The notes under the pieces are model-generated. The model saw only the letters and a program-made list of their open reading frames with translations, did no database searches and was not told the DNA's origin. From Hsuehochloa calcarea (Eukaryota > Streptophyta > Magnoliopsida > Poales > Poaceae), in contig CM070594.1 of assembly GCA_036346395.1 (NCBI GenBank), forward strand, positions 57,707,519-57,771,518: 64,000 nt of DNA, written 5' to 3'. Every line of letters begins with the position of its first letter. Position 1 is the stretch's first letter. The translations under genes were made by a program, and so were the position numbers. Of this stretch, positions 23,201 through 35,340 are shown piece by piece.

Positions 23201-24900
23201 CTTTCGAATCGGATAAAGCATGTGATATATCGCGGGGTTCAAGCGAAGCTACAAAAGCGAGAATGAGAATAGAGGTTTGGATCATGATACAGGCGAGTGA
23301 CTCGTTCATGGATATTACCTATCATCGATCCGCGGATCTTGCTTTTGAATGTGAAGTGGCGCACCGGAGAAGAAAGTACCTCTTCGACCTCGCAGTCTGC
23401 GATGATGAAGATCACGGAGTGCCTCAAGCGAAAGCGAAGTAGTCACGGCGGGTTCTTGTGCGGGAATAGGAATGTCAACGGCGGACGGTGGAAGAGTATC
23501 ATCGAGTCCATCATCATCTTCCTCTACAAATATACTCTCTGTCACTGTGTATCACAGAAATATCGATCTAGCTCGGGGCTAGTCTCATCAAAAGTGACAT
23601 TGCATGTCTCTGAACGAGTTAGTTTGACATTAAAAACCGAAAACCCCTTGAATGTGCGGGATAACCCGAAATAAACCATCAAAAGTTCTTGACTCAAATT
23701 TATCTAGATTTCTGTCTTGAGAATAAAACACTTGGATCAAAGACTCGAAAGTGCGAGGCGGAGGGTTTTCTACAAAAGCGAAGCTCATAAGGAGTCTTGC
23801 CCAAAGGCGGTCTCAAAAGACACGATTTGCAATATGGCAAGCGGTAGAAATAGCTTGACCCAAAACCTCCTCAGTGCTATACTCATCTAGCATCGTCCTA
23901 GCCATCTCGACTAGGGTCTGTTCTTCCTTTCCACAACGCCATTTTGTTGAGGGCGTGTGGGAGGAGGCGATGCTCAATTCACGCTCGGCACAAAAGGAAG
24001 CAAAAGATGCATTCTTGAACTCCGTGCCATTGTCACTGCGGATCGCTCTCAAGGCACTCGGAAGTTCGAAGCCAAATGAAGAACAAGATCATGATAATGA
24101 TCAAAGCTTCATCCTTGAAGCAGAAAGAACACCCAAGTGTATCTAGAAAAATCATCGACTATGACAAGAATGTACCATTTTCCACCAATGGCCGAACCTA
24201 AGCGGGACCAGCGGTATCCATATGAAGCAAGCTGTCCGGTCAGTCGGTCATAACCATAGTCCTTGATGGGTGTGGCGGCAACTTGCTTGCCATGCCTCTG
24301 AGCGCTATCTGACATCTTTGGCGGCTTTGAGTTTAGGCAAACCTCTCATGAGCTCAAGGTTGCTAACTCGCGTCGGATGATCAAAACCAATGTGCCCCAA
24401 GCAGCGGTGCCAAAGCGAACTTCGAAGAAGAAGATGAAATTAAGCATTTGAGAGAACCGGCAAGAGATTCGGAAAAATCGGCTCAAAGATCCTAGCAACT
24501 CTAGTAATCCCAAACACAAGCTCACGGTGAATCAAGCACCCGACAAGCATTTTCTTAAATCTAGTCTCATAGCCATCATCAAGAAGTTGAGAGCAGAAAG
24601 CAAATTAAACCTTAGCTTGTCCACAAGGCGGCGTCCTTGAGGATGAACTTGTCGTTCACCACGATCGATCCGTTCCTTCAATCCGCCCTTGTCTATCATC
24701 TCCAAAGGTGATGAATTCATCACCGTCGACCGCGTGAAAGAGGTGAACCATCTTGAGTCTCGGTCATGTGGCGTGAGCAATGGTCGGCGAACCACGTGTC
24801 CTTCCTCTTTCATGGTAATCACGAAAATCAAGGCCTGGAAGAACAATGTGTCTCAATCTTTGGGGTTAGTTAAACAAGACTTGGGAACCCGATCTTGAGA
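23201..24900 (-). pseudogene. Protease to integrase region of the copia element
   Basis: In element order: a protease/GAG-pre-integrase stretch (WFTSFTRST and LVDKLRFNLLSALNFL, about 24580-24740), then the integrase core with ILVIVDDFSRYTWVFFL (about 24115-24170) and RSDNGTEFKNASF (about 24010-24045). The two catalytic Asp are visible. The presumed Glu falls in the broken stretch after STKWRCGKEE, which does not match the family's usual NGVVERKN. Frame changes occur about every 200-300 bases. Confidence 0.9.
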
Positions 24901-27074
24901 CACATGTCTGCAGTAGTATGCAAGCGAAGTGCTATCCTTGATTAAGTTTGAAGTTACATTATGAGCAATGGTTACTTTAACATAAGAGTTATCTGTCTAG
25001 GAACATGATGATGAGCATGTGACACAAATCCTAAACCAGGTTTCCTCTTTTCTACATTACCATGTCTCATAAAAGCTCTAGGTTGATTGAGTGAAATTCT
25101 AGCAAAATTTTTCTTATCATTTTTCAACCTCATGTGAACTCAACCAAATGTCCATTCTTCTTGCAATAGGTGCAATGGTACTTGATACCCTGGGAGAAGC
25201 ACCCTTTGACTTATGAAGTTTGGGCAAAACCATGATTTAAAAATAGTTTTTGCAGGTTGGGTTTTAAATTCAACTAACCCATTTTCCAAGACTTGAGTTA
25301 CTTGGGGCTTAGAATTATCTTGGACGAGTTGTATCCTAATCCTTGCTTCTTATAAGGAGTCTTAGATTTGTCTAGAATCATGTTTAATTGTTTCTTACCT
25401 TTAGAAAATTTTCTAAGGTATCCTTAAGATAAGCATTTTCTTTTCAAGATTAACACATGACTCACAAGTTTTGCCTTTAATAGCTCTAGCATATTTTCCT
25501 TATATAAAGCAATTTCAAGTTTAAGAGCGGGACATGAAGCACATGTAGAAGACTCAATCTTGTTCTTAAGCTTGGCATATTTAGCTCTAGCGCTTCTAAG
25601 ATATCTTTAACTTCATGTTCGCGTTCAATGTAAAAGAGCAAAGGCTAGGATCAACGGCACCGGAGCAACCAACTTTTTGGAATCTAAGCATTTTTCACAA
25701 GAAGCGATTTAACCTCAACTAACTCGGTCCTAGCATTTTCAAGTTGTTGCAAAGCAATATCATGAAGCGATTGCGGTTTAGCAAATTACGAGTGTAGAGC
25801 ATGGCGGGAAGAACATTCATCGATTCAAGAGTCTTAGTATTTGCAAGTTCTAAAGTCAAATTATCTACTTGAGACTCTAAGTCCTTGTTCCTAGCCATGA
25901 TATACTCTAGCCTTATCTGGCTCATGAGTTGCTCAAAGATAGTTTCACATCTATCGGAAAGGACATCATAGGAGAGAGGTACCTCATCGTCGTCGGCGTC
26001 GTCGAGTCGGCCATGAAACAGCGCGGTGAAGTCCTTGGCCTTCCCTTCTTCTTGTCTTGAGAGATCTCCTCCTCCTTGTCATCCTCGCTCCGAGTCCACA
26101 TAAGCAAGTTGTTCCCCAAGCGGCAAGAACGGTGAAATTGCCTTTATGAGCTTAGCGACATCAAATCTTGATTTGTTCCATTGAGGCTTCTTCAAGTGGC
26201 TTTCCTTCCTTGTGGTTGCTCTTTCCTTTCAACTTGGGGCGGTTGCGGATGTGGTCGCTCACCACACTCATAGCAAGTCACGGGACCTCCCTCTTTTTGT
26301 TTCTCATATTGTTATAGGCCGTGTGGCTTTTCCGACTATGAGGGCTAACTTCGGCCTCGGGAAGACTCTCAAACTCCTCTTCATGGATTGCGAGATAAAC
26401 GTGGCGAAAATCGGAAGAAGACTCGGAAGACCCATCGAAGCTCTCTTGGCGGAGTGCGCTACCAAGGCCATATTTTCCTTCTTGGGATGATCAATCCTCT
26501 TGATCTCATGAGTCTTAAGCTTGCTATAGAGCGGCTCAAAGTCGGATCGAGAGGTTGGCGTTCTCCTCAATGGCGGTAGCCTTTATCTCCCACTCCTTGG
26601 TGTTGATTGCGGCCAAGAGGTGGGTGGCATTCAGGCCGAGAATATTCAATTCCATGACCTTCATCGATTAATCACTTTGTTGAAGCGGTGAAAATGTCAT
26701 CGATGCTCTCTCGGGCGCATCTCGAATTTGTTATATTCACGTTTATAGGTATGCAGGCGTACTTTCTTGATTTGGGGACGAACCCTCATGGTAGGTTTGA
26801 GGTGTTCCAAATCTCGTCTGTGATCTCAAGATTACAAATTCGATCATACTCTGTCTACCAAGCCCACCATACAAGAGGTTCTTTGCCTTATTGTTGTTAG
26901 CCAAGAGAAATTTGTTGAAGCCGCGTAACAACCGGGAAGAAACAGCGGGGCTCGAACAACCTCCCATATAGCTTGTCCTTCGCTCTCAAGGAAGACTCGC
27001 ATGCGATTCTTCCAATAGGCATAATCGTGCCCATCGAAGATATGCGGCTTGGTGGAGTACTTATCCATCGCCAA
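24901..27074 (-). pseudogene. gag region of the copia element
   Basis: The frame opens at ATG 27074 with MAMDKYSTKPHIFDGHDYAY and WKNRMRVFLESEGQAIWEVV, the usual N-terminus of SIRE-like copia gag, about 40 bases after the PBS. Near 25150-25190 the minus strand reads HCTYCKKNGHLVEF, a zinc knuckle (C-x2-C-x4-H-x4-C) with its last Cys missing. Long stretches between are frame-shifted. Confidence 0.85.
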
Positions 27075-27110
27075 GTTCGGTGACGGTTAAGATCAAGATT
27101 GAACTAGCAG

Positions 27111-27123
27111 GGCTCGATACCAC
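27111..27123 (-). promoter_or_regulatory. Primer-binding site of the copia element
   Basis: On the element strand, TGGTATCGAGCCC directly follows the LTR end at 27124. It is close to the initiator-Met PBS start TGGTATCAGAGCC and shows that the right copy is the 5' LTR. Confidence 0.85.
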
Positions 27124-29067
27124 TGTTGGACGAAAAGGCGACTAGAGGGGGTGAATAGAACACGCTCACTTTTCAACCACAATTAGATTCAACACAAATT
27201 TCACTCCAATAGCTATAGAAGCTATGAAGATCGATATACCGATCTGTGGAAGACTAGAATTGAATCCAATCAAAACCCGAAGCAAAACAACCAAAAACAA
27301 CGAAATCAATTTCCTAAGTGTAGGGCGGTCGACCTCTACTCGGTGATCGGCCTCTCAAAGCGGTCAGACCTCTAGCTAGGCGGTCGACCTCGGTAGATGA
27401 GCAGTGAAATCGGCTCGAAAAAGCGAAGTTGCAAATAGGTCTAACTTTTGATCTACAACTCCAAACTTCATGAAACTTGGAACACACCTTCTCTAGGATG
27501 TCGGGAACCTATTCAATCGAAGATCATGGAGATCCATTGAAAAGTTACGACATTTTCAGTTTGAGAGATGGATGGTTCAAAGCAGAGTCAAAGCAGCGTG
27601 ACCCAAAAACTTGCTCGTGGGTGATTGATGATCAAGATGATCTTAGATGTGTTCCCACATGTCACGACAAGCTATATCATGTAAAGAAATCAATCAAAAA
27701 CATGCGAATCAAAGAAAGACTCAAAATCACCAAATAGAGAAGAAGGGCAAGAGACACATCTTTGATCAAAGCTTTCTTTGGATTGATTGATAGGGTTTGA
27801 GTTCTGACCACTCCATCAATGGAGGACAAAGCTCAATCCAAGAGCACAAGATCAAATCAAAACTCTCTAGAACCCTAACCTCCACTAATCCTCTCCTAAG
27901 CCAAAACTAGGGTTTCAATAATGATAAAAGAGTTGAAGGGTGCAGCCACCTCCTCCTCTATTTATAGTGGAGACTTAGACCTTCTAGAAGATTAACTCAA
28001 ATGGGCTCCGTTAAGGCCCAACACAAGCGGGTCACCTGCATACGCATTTTAAGCGCCGTCTACAACACCTCTTAACCTAAAGCGCTTCTCTTGCGCCGTC
28101 TTGCGTAGTGGGTAGAGCAAAGGGTCACCAAGGTGATATTTGGTAAGATTACCAAAATACCCCTTCTCGGTCCTTCTCAGAAGGCCAGGAGTCCATCTTC
28201 ATGAAACGCCGCATGCTCATGCGTGTAGGTTGATCACGGCTCTCTCCATGTCGGCAAGTCTCTCCCATCCGGCTCCCAAAACCACCATGGCACTTGCAGA
28301 CTCGCGCCGCAGATCAAACCGATCGCCTGCCTGTCCGATTCGGTCATCCTTATCCATACGCACCATACTTGATTTCATTGACCTCGCGCGGCATCGTCGA
28401 TCGTTACGGACCTAAGCTCTCCAAGCCTCGTCCGATCATCCTCGCCGTTGACCGTCGTTGACCACCAAGCAACTTTGCACAACAATAGACAAGCAAATCG
28501 AAGCAGGAACAAGTTCTTCGCAACTTGACCCGTTAGTCAAAACATGCATCATGCAACACATATGCTGAAACTCATGACTTTGACCTAACCAGCGAACAGC
28601 GCCGCCACGACGGCGACGTTCAAGTAACAACCGGTCGACCGCCCTCGGGCGGTCGTGCGCAAATCCTCCGGTCGGACCGCGGCCAAAGGCGATCGACCGC
28701 GTAAGGACTTAGCCAATTTTCAACCTGAAAATCTGAAACCTCTTGAAACTTTAAACCAATAGAACTTTTCTTGGAGACTCCAAAATTATGGGAGCAAGAA
28801 CAATGGGATCCCTCACTTGCCTACACCCTCTATTTTGGCCCGACTGTTTGACCACTTTTGGTCACGGCGGTCCGCCCGGCGCACATGGCCGATCAAGCCA
28901 GATTTGGGACCGGTCGGACCGCCGATGCTATGGCGGTCGGACCGCCCTATCGAAAATGCGAGCGATCTTTGAAACTTTGTCGAAAACGGTGAAGCGACAA
29001 ACCATTAACGCCATTGCCAATTGTCACATCATCCTAAGATCTAGAGCATATCCCCATGATATCCACA
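27124..29067 (-). repeat. Copia LTR, right copy (5' LTR of the minus-strand element)
   Basis: It runs from TGTTGGACGAAAAGGCGAC to CATGATATCCACA and pairs with 18056-20003. A TATA box on the element strand lies at about 27957-27966. A cluster of GGTCGGACCGCC-like palindromes lies at about 28630-28950, upstream of the TATA box. Confidence 0.95.
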
Positions 29068-29072
29068 ATTAG
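29068..29072. repeat. Right target-site duplication ATTAG of the copia element
   Basis: Identical to 18051-18055. Confidence 0.95.
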
Positions 29073-29720
29073 TTTCCTCGGGCATGTTGTGTCGCGGGAG
29101 GTTCTTGATGAGACCGTCAAAAGTACAAGGTGTTTTGGATTGGAAGCAACCAACCTCGGTTTGAAGTCGTAGTTTTCTCGGATTGGTGGGTACTACCGGC
29201 CTTCATTGAAGGGTTCTCAAGCTATCGGACCAATGACCCACTGCTCAAGAGGAAAAAGAAGTATGAATGGATGAAGCTTTGTGAGAAGAGTTTCCAGGAG
29301 TTAAAGGAAAAGTTAACCCTTTGCTCGATTTTAGTCTTGGGACATGGGCAAGGACTTTGAAGTTTATTGTGATGCTTGGCGCCAAGGTCTTGGTGCGTAC
29401 TCATCAAGAAGGAAAAGTAAGTAGCCTATCGTCTAGGCAACTCCGTCCTCATGAAGACAATTATCCAACTCATGATTTGGAGTTAGCGGCGATGAGTGCA
29501 TGCCTAAAGATCGGAGGCACTACGATTGGAAATCATTGCAACATCTTCACAGATCACAAGAGCCTCAAGTACATTTTCACCCGATCGGATCTCAACCTTC
29601 GTCGGAGAAGATGGTTAGAATTGATCAAGGACTATGATTTGGATGTACACTATCACCACAGGAAGGCTAATGTAATTCTTGATGCATTAAAGCGCAAGTC
29701 CTCTTGCAATAATGTAATGG
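29073..29720 (+). pseudogene. Reverse transcriptase C-terminal part and RNase H of the gypsy element
   Basis: The sequence resumes at GTTTCCTCGGGCATGTTGTG, the FLGHVV block of gypsy reverse transcriptase. EKSFQELKEKLT and FEVYCDAWRQGLG (start of RNase H) follow, then PHEDNYPTHDLELAAM, CNIFTDHKSLKYIFT and LELIKDYDLDVHYHHRKAN. Frame changes lie near 29215, 29350 and 29420. The segment proves that the copia element is nested in this gene. Confidence 0.92.
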
Positions 29721-31200
29721 TTCAAGAACATCAGCAGGAGCTCTACAAAGGAATTTGAGGCGCTCAACTTGTGTTTGATAGAACAAGACACGAGAGGCAT
29801 TTGTGAAACATATCCAACCTTGGAAGGGCGGATCAAGGCCGCCCAAGAAGGACATCCGAGTCAAAAGTTTAAGCAACTCATGGCCCAAGGAAAAGCACCT
29901 AAGATGATCGAAGATCGTGAGGAATCTATGGTTTGGGAAAGCGTCTCTTTGTTCCCCACGGAAGGAACTCAAGGATCGATCTGAAAAAAGCTCATAGCTC
30001 GACACACCTGCACCAGCGGCACCAAGATGTATCAAGACATGAAGATTACGTATTGGTGGCCCGGATGAAAAGAGATATCGCCAAGTTTGTAGCTTGTTGT
30101 GATGTGTGCGGTGAATCAAAGGCTGAGCACCAAAGGCCCATGAGATTGCTTCAACGCTGCAGATCCCTCGGTGGAAATGGGAAGAGATTGGAATGGATTT
30201 CATTACGAGTTTTCCTCGAACCAAGTCGGATGTGACTCGGTATGGGTTATAGTGGATAGATTGACTAAAGTCGCCCATTTCATTCCGGTGAAGACAACTT
30301 ACAAAGGAGACAAGCTAGCATAGTTGTATATGGCTCGCATTGTGTGCCTACATGGAGTACCAAGAGGATAGTCTCGGATCGAGGTTCTCAATTCACCTCG
30401 CACTTTTGGGCTAGTCTGCGGGATGCCCTTGGAACCCACCTTGCTTTGATCTGACTTATCACCCTCAGACGGATGGTGGGACGGAAAGAACAAATCGATT
30501 CTAGAAGACATGCTTGGGCTTGTGCTTTGGAGTTCACCGTAGTTGGGAGAAATGTCTACCGTATCCGAGTTTGCATACAACAACGATTATCGATCTAGTG
30601 CGAAGATGTCCCGTTTGAAGCACTCTATGGAAGAAAATGCGAACTCCTCTGCATTGGTATGAATCAGTGAAGGTTATGTTTTGGACGGATACTCTCAAGC
30701 AAGCGAGAGAAAGTTCGACTAATCGAGGATCGCCTTCAAGCGGCTCGATCCGAGCAAAAGAGTTATGCGACAACCGTCGAAGGAGTTAACCTTTGAAGTT
30801 GGAGATGTTGTGTATCTCAAGGTATCCCGCCGTGGAACTCGAAGGTTTAAGGTTAAAGAAAGCTACGCCCCAAGATTCATAGGCCGTTTCCTATCAACTG
30901 CTAAGCGTGGAGAAGTCGCCTATCAGCTAGAGCTACCAGAAGATCTATCAGACGTTCACAATGTGTTTCACGTCTCTCAGCTCAAGAAATGTCTCAGAGT
31001 ACCTGAAGAGCAAACTCCAGTTGAAGCCATTGCCCTTCAGAAGGATCTAACCTATCCAGAGCATCCGATCAAGATCCTCGACGTCGTTGAGAAGCAAACA
31101 AGACGTCGAGATCATCCTTTGTGCAAAGTTGATGGAACAACCACTCGCTAGAGAAGCCACAGGGCGCGAAGATCACTGGCGGGAGTTTAGTCCTGTTTCG
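29721..31200 (+). pseudogene. Integrase and chromodomain-like end of the gypsy polyprotein
   Basis: The zinc-binding part is represented by a degraded H-H segment and CCDVC (30095-30109). The core shows MDFIT (about 30191) and SDRGSQFTSH, with the catalytic Asp codon at 30377-30379. The C-terminal part is intact in one frame from 30765: FEVGDVVYLKVS, VAYQLELPEDLSDVHNVFHV and HPIKILDVVEKQTRRR, the last resembling the approach to a chromodomain. The frame ends at a stop (31149-31151), earlier than a full chromodomain. Confidence 0.9.
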
Positions 31201-31232
31201 GCGATTCGAATCTCGGGGTCGAGATTCTTTTT

Positions 31233-31246
31233 AAGGAGGGTAGGTT
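31233..31246 (+). promoter_or_regulatory. Polypurine tract of the gypsy element
   Basis: AAGGAGGGTAGGTT lies directly before the 3' LTR opening TGTAACATCC and would prime plus-strand synthesis. Confidence 0.8.
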
Positions 31247-34085
31247 TGTAACATCCTGTTTTGATTAAGGATTCAAAAATCAAATTTGCAATTCATTTTC
31301 AAAAAATCAAAATCGGTTCAAAATCCCAAACCCTAACCCTAATTTCTCCCCCTTACCTCGCGGGCCCGGCCAGCCAGTTCCTCGGCGCCTCTCCGCGCGC
31401 CGAGTCCCCGCCGCCTCGCGCCGCCCGCCTCGGTTCGCCCCGCGCTTGCGTGCCGCCTCCGCCGTTTTGCCTCGGCCTCCCGTCCCGTCCGTCCGTCCGC
31501 GCCTTCCGGACCCTCTCCCTCCTCCGCGCGCGCCTGTTTCTTCTTCCTCGCCCGCCTCATGCGCCGGCTTTTCTTCTTCACCCCGCTCGCCTCGGCTATT
31601 TAGCCGTCGCGAACCTTCTTTCCTTTTCCCCTCCCTCCGCTCGCCATGCCGTTCTTGAGCCGCTCCGCGCCCGTGCGCCTCGCCGCCTCCTTCGTCTTCG
31701 ACCCGGCCTGCCGCTCCGCCTTCAGCGCCTCCTCGCCTCGCCGAGCCCGCCGCTCCGTCTCCTCCGGCTCGCTCGCTCAGTAGCCGCTTTCTCTCGTCGC
31801 TGCGCGTGCGTGCGCCGCCCCAAGCGCTCCCTCTCCCTCCCTCTTCTCTCGCTTCGCTCGCGTGGAGAAGCGGCGACAGCGTTGAGACGAGCAGCGTCGC
31901 CGCTTAACCAGCCGCCGCCCGCGTGCGCAGTGGGGCCGCCGTCTGTCTGCCGTAGCAGGCGGGCGAGCTTGCTTGTGGCCGTCTTGCCGTCTTGCGTGGA
32001 CTCGATCCACGAGCACAGTGCCGTGGACCGAAGCACAGTGGCCGACACGTGTCGACTCTGGTTTTCGGTTTTACGATTTTGTTTAATTGGAAAATCGATT
32101 AAAAACTTCAAAATTCATATCTTTTACGTATAACTCCAAAATTGTGAAACCAATTTCTAAAATTTTCTAAAATCGAGATCTTTCTAATGGTACTGGTCTT
32201 GTTCATTTTGGAGTTCATTATTTATTGAGTTGGTATTTATTTGCTCTCTTTGCGTTGTGTCTTTTAGGTACTTTCGTAGATTAGGATTGACGGCCTTAGG
32301 AGACCTCCCCTTCGACCAAGCTCAAGATCTCAGGACCCTCCGCCTTTAACCAAAAGCGAGTCAATGCTTTGATCATTCGAACCTACATTTTATGCAAACT
32401 ATGTTTATTTAAAATAGCAAAGTGCATGCTTTAATTTGGTAAACAATGATATGTTAAAGCTTAAGGTAGTTAAATACCCATTTGTTGATTAATTACTTAT
32501 TAAACCATCCTTTGATAATTGAATCCGTATTCCTTGTCACCTAGTAATTATATGGTAATACTAGTATAGGTTGTACTTAAGCGACATGCTAGTCTTGCTT
32601 AAATCAGGGACAATAAATGTCGATCATCATCCTTTAAACATGAAAAATGGTTTTGGGCGGTCATTGGATGTAGATGACGATGTGTTGCGTTAATTGGTTT
32701 TCCTTCCCAAAACCCTAAACAACTTGCTAGTACCCCATCGGGCGGATGGAAAGAATGGTGGGTGCGGACGTATACGAGAATGGTAGGTATGTGGTATGAA
32801 GCCGTCGGATGAATTAAGGACTTAATCTTGTCATGACCTCTGTGTAAAACAAGTACAACCGCAAATGCGCAAAGTGCAACTTGGCCTAGTAAAGCTATTG
32901 AACCACGAATGTCATCCCTGGCCGGTGTTAGAAGTGTGCAAGCGGCGGGGCGTATCTTTGGCTTGAATGGGACACGAACACGGTGAAGTTATCATTGCGC
33001 TAGTCAACGTGGCGGGGCCGGCTTTACTAGTCGTTGTGGTAAGCATCCCGCACAACTTATGGAATTGGCCATAGGGTGAGATGACGGAAGGGCAAGGTAG
33101 TTTGAAGCGTTCTTGTGACGATCGCTCAACTTCATGACTAAGGAATCATGTGGAGAAAGCAGTATGATTATCTCTTGTGGAGTCGGTGTACAACCTCTGC
33201 GAGTCTAAGCTGTTTTAAGCAGTAGCGCCTTGGTCAAAAGCGGATATGGGAACTTAACTTTGAGTTAGTTCTATTTCAAAAATCTTTGTGGGTGGAATGG
33301 AAATGTGTTGGGTTCATCTAGCCCTTGTTTTGGATTTTCCTGGGTAGCCTTATCCAGTGTTGATAATTGGTGGACGTAACCATTATCCAAATTAAGCATA
33401 AGGTGGAGGTAACCTTCGCTGTTATTTAATATTGCACTTAATCTCTTTAAATGAAAATGCAATCTGTTAAAAATGCTATGTCATAGGACTTTGTAATTAT
33501 GGTAATTTAAAATGTTGCTTTAGCAAATAAAAAAACCTGAGCCATCCTTGTTAAGCCTTGCATGTATAATATTGCATCCTGTGTGTTGGCTCGCGAGCAC
33601 GGTAGTTGTGCTCACTCTCGCTCCTCCCCCAAACCCTCCAGATGATGCGGAGCAAGGAGACTACGCGTACTACGAGGAGCACGGGGCGATGGCCACGGGA
33701 ACCACGAAGAGTAGCGTAGATTACGTAGTGTAGGTCTCGCCCGATCCGTGGACTCTTTGGTACTTGCGTACAACCCATATTACCCATGCTTTGGATAATA
33801 TCGGTCGTACGTCGGTCACCCCAGTCGCTTGCCTGTGGAGAGATGAGTCCCATCCTCCCTTTTTGTTTTCGCTGCTTTTGAGTATTGTAATCCATTTGGC
33901 CTGGTGGCCCTTATGTAAAATTTGACCGACGTGGTCTATGTCACTCGATGTTTGTTTAATTAAATATCTTAACCCGGCGTCTTGTATGATATGATTGACA
34001 ATGAGTGCGTGAGTGCTACCTCTTGATCTAGGGAGTAGCGAGTATTATTCACGAGAGGATCGGATTAGGAAATCAAGATACGACA
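31247..34085 (+). repeat. 3' LTR of the gypsy element
   Basis: It opens TGTAACATCC and ends ATACGACA immediately before the CATCT duplication. It follows 11587-14428 base for base over long stretches, except for short indels concentrated at CpG-rich words and an unlike last 11 bases. Confidence 0.92.
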
Positions 34086-34090
34086 CATCT
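34086..34090. repeat. Right target-site duplication CATCT of the gypsy element
   Basis: Identical to 11582-11586. Confidence 0.85.
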
Positions 34091-34925
34091 CAAGGAAGAA
34101 ATCAAATGTCCAAATTCGTCCAAGTCTTCTCTCATATGTTCAAGTATTGATTTCTTGATTTGTCTTTGTTTTTTGTGTTCCTTCCTCCCCTCTTGATCTT
34201 GCTTCATACCTAGGACTTGTAAGTGATAAATATATATCTTGGAGATCAGATCTCATCCATCTCGATACTTTATATTGCAAGTTCTTGAGTTTGCCCAATT
34301 TTGGTGAAAGAAAAGATGATTTTGGGGGATTTTGCTCTTGATGGCTTTTGTCTTGATTATTATTGTGATTGAGAGTGCTAGGACGTGTGAAAAATCATCC
34401 TTAGTCATCATGGATTGATTCCTTCCATGAGCTCCTCTCAATCATCGTTTTCGTTTTTGACCCGGTTTTGATACAACATTCGCTCAAAAAGAAAAAAAAA
34501 AGTCAGAAGTTTAGCAATGATCTTCAAGTTCTTTGATTGGAATAGGTTCCTGACGTCCAAAAGAATGTGTGCTTCAAGTTTCTGAAGTTTAGAGTTGTGG
34601 ATCAAAAATTTGATCAATTTGTTATTTTAAAACCGTCTTGAAATTCAGTTCGCATTGAGTTCACTATTCATCTAGTCTGAATATTCTGTTCACCAGTATG
34701 ACCATTCTGTTCACATATTTTGAATAGTCTAGTGGGGATTTTGGCAAGTTTTGATCTTCTTGTTGCCTTGTTCTTGTTTAGATGATTATATATGATCTTT
34801 GTAGCTCTACAGTTATTGAAGTGAAAGAACTTTGGACTCCTTAAGACAAAAGATTTCAAAGGGGTTGTCAATTGAATTGTGTGGTGCCTATCTAATCCCC
34901 TTCTAGTCGCCTCCTCTGTCCGACA
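34091..34925 (+). mobile_element. 3' part of a copia-type LTR in plus orientation, host of the gypsy insertion
   Basis: The segment ends CTTCTAGTCGCCTCCTCTGTC followed by CGACA. This is the plus-strand counterpart of the LTR edge seen at 18056 and 27124, where the reverse complement reads CTAGTCGCCTTTTCG...CCAACA. The gypsy element interrupts it at CATCT; only a few bases of its left part (11563-11581) remain before the scaffold gap. No internal domain follows on the right, so it may be a solo or truncated LTR. Confidence 0.6.
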
Positions 34926-35105
34926 TTATTTATGGAGGAGAGCGGACAGGTGCAAAACATCACTCCAGTGACAAATCATGGTAGACTCACCGAATGAACA
35001 ATTACAAGATACTATGTAAGAAGGACAATAATAAAATGGATGGTTACATTAGCCAGTGATTCTTGGCATATCACTGATCAAGAAAGGCAGAACCAAATCT
35101 TTTAA

Positions 35106-35340
35106 GCCCCGTTCGGAACGTAGTAATTGAAAGGTGTTATGTTCTCTGGATTCCTACGGGAATCGAAAACACAGAGAAACATCAGAAGTGCCGTTTTAAT
35201 GTCACACCGGAAAAACACAACGATTCAAGACACAGAGGATAAAACATGAGGTATTACCTCATGTTTATTTTCCTCAAAAGGCTTATTCCATAGAAGTTTC
35301 AAAGGAATTATTAGGAATTGTTCCTTTCTTCCAAACAGCT
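35106..35340. mobile_element. Probable foldback MITE
   Basis: The left end GCCCCGTTCGGAAC and the right end TTCCAAACAGC are imperfect inverted repeats of the kind found at grass MITE ends. Near the middle is a strong palindrome (35235-35275): GAGGATAAAACATGAGGTA pairs with TACCTCATGTTTATTTTCCTC. No coding capacity. The target duplication was not resolved. Confidence 0.45.

Larger units (their letters stand above)
18056..29067 (-). mobile_element. Ty1/copia LTR retrotransposon (SIRE-like), complete, minus strand
   Basis: Two LTRs of 1.94-1.95 kb flank an interior of about 7.1 kb. On the minus strand the order is PBS (next to 27124), gag, protease, integrase, reverse transcriptase, RNase H, a long non-coding 3' stretch and a polypurine tract beside 20003. 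Integrase before reverse transcriptase is the copia order. The flanking ATTAG duplications are perfect. Coding frames are broken in many places, yet the LTRs differ mostly by small CpG-linked indels. Confidence 0.96.
11587..34085 (+). mobile_element. Ty3/gypsy (chromovirus-like) LTR retrotransposon, split by a nested copia element
   Basis: The element has two LTRs of about 2.84 kb (11587-about 14435 and 31247-34085), a PBS-like site, gag, protease, reverse transcriptase, RNase H, integrase and a polypurine tract in gypsy order, all on the plus strand, bounded by CATCT duplications. Removing the copia insertion (18056-29067 plus one ATTAG) leaves about 11.5 kb. The C-terminal segment after integrase resembles the start of a chromodomain, which suggests the Tekay/Del lineage. 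All reading frames contain shifts. The close match of the two LTRs argues for a young insertion, and many shifts may be sequence errors. Confidence 0.92.
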
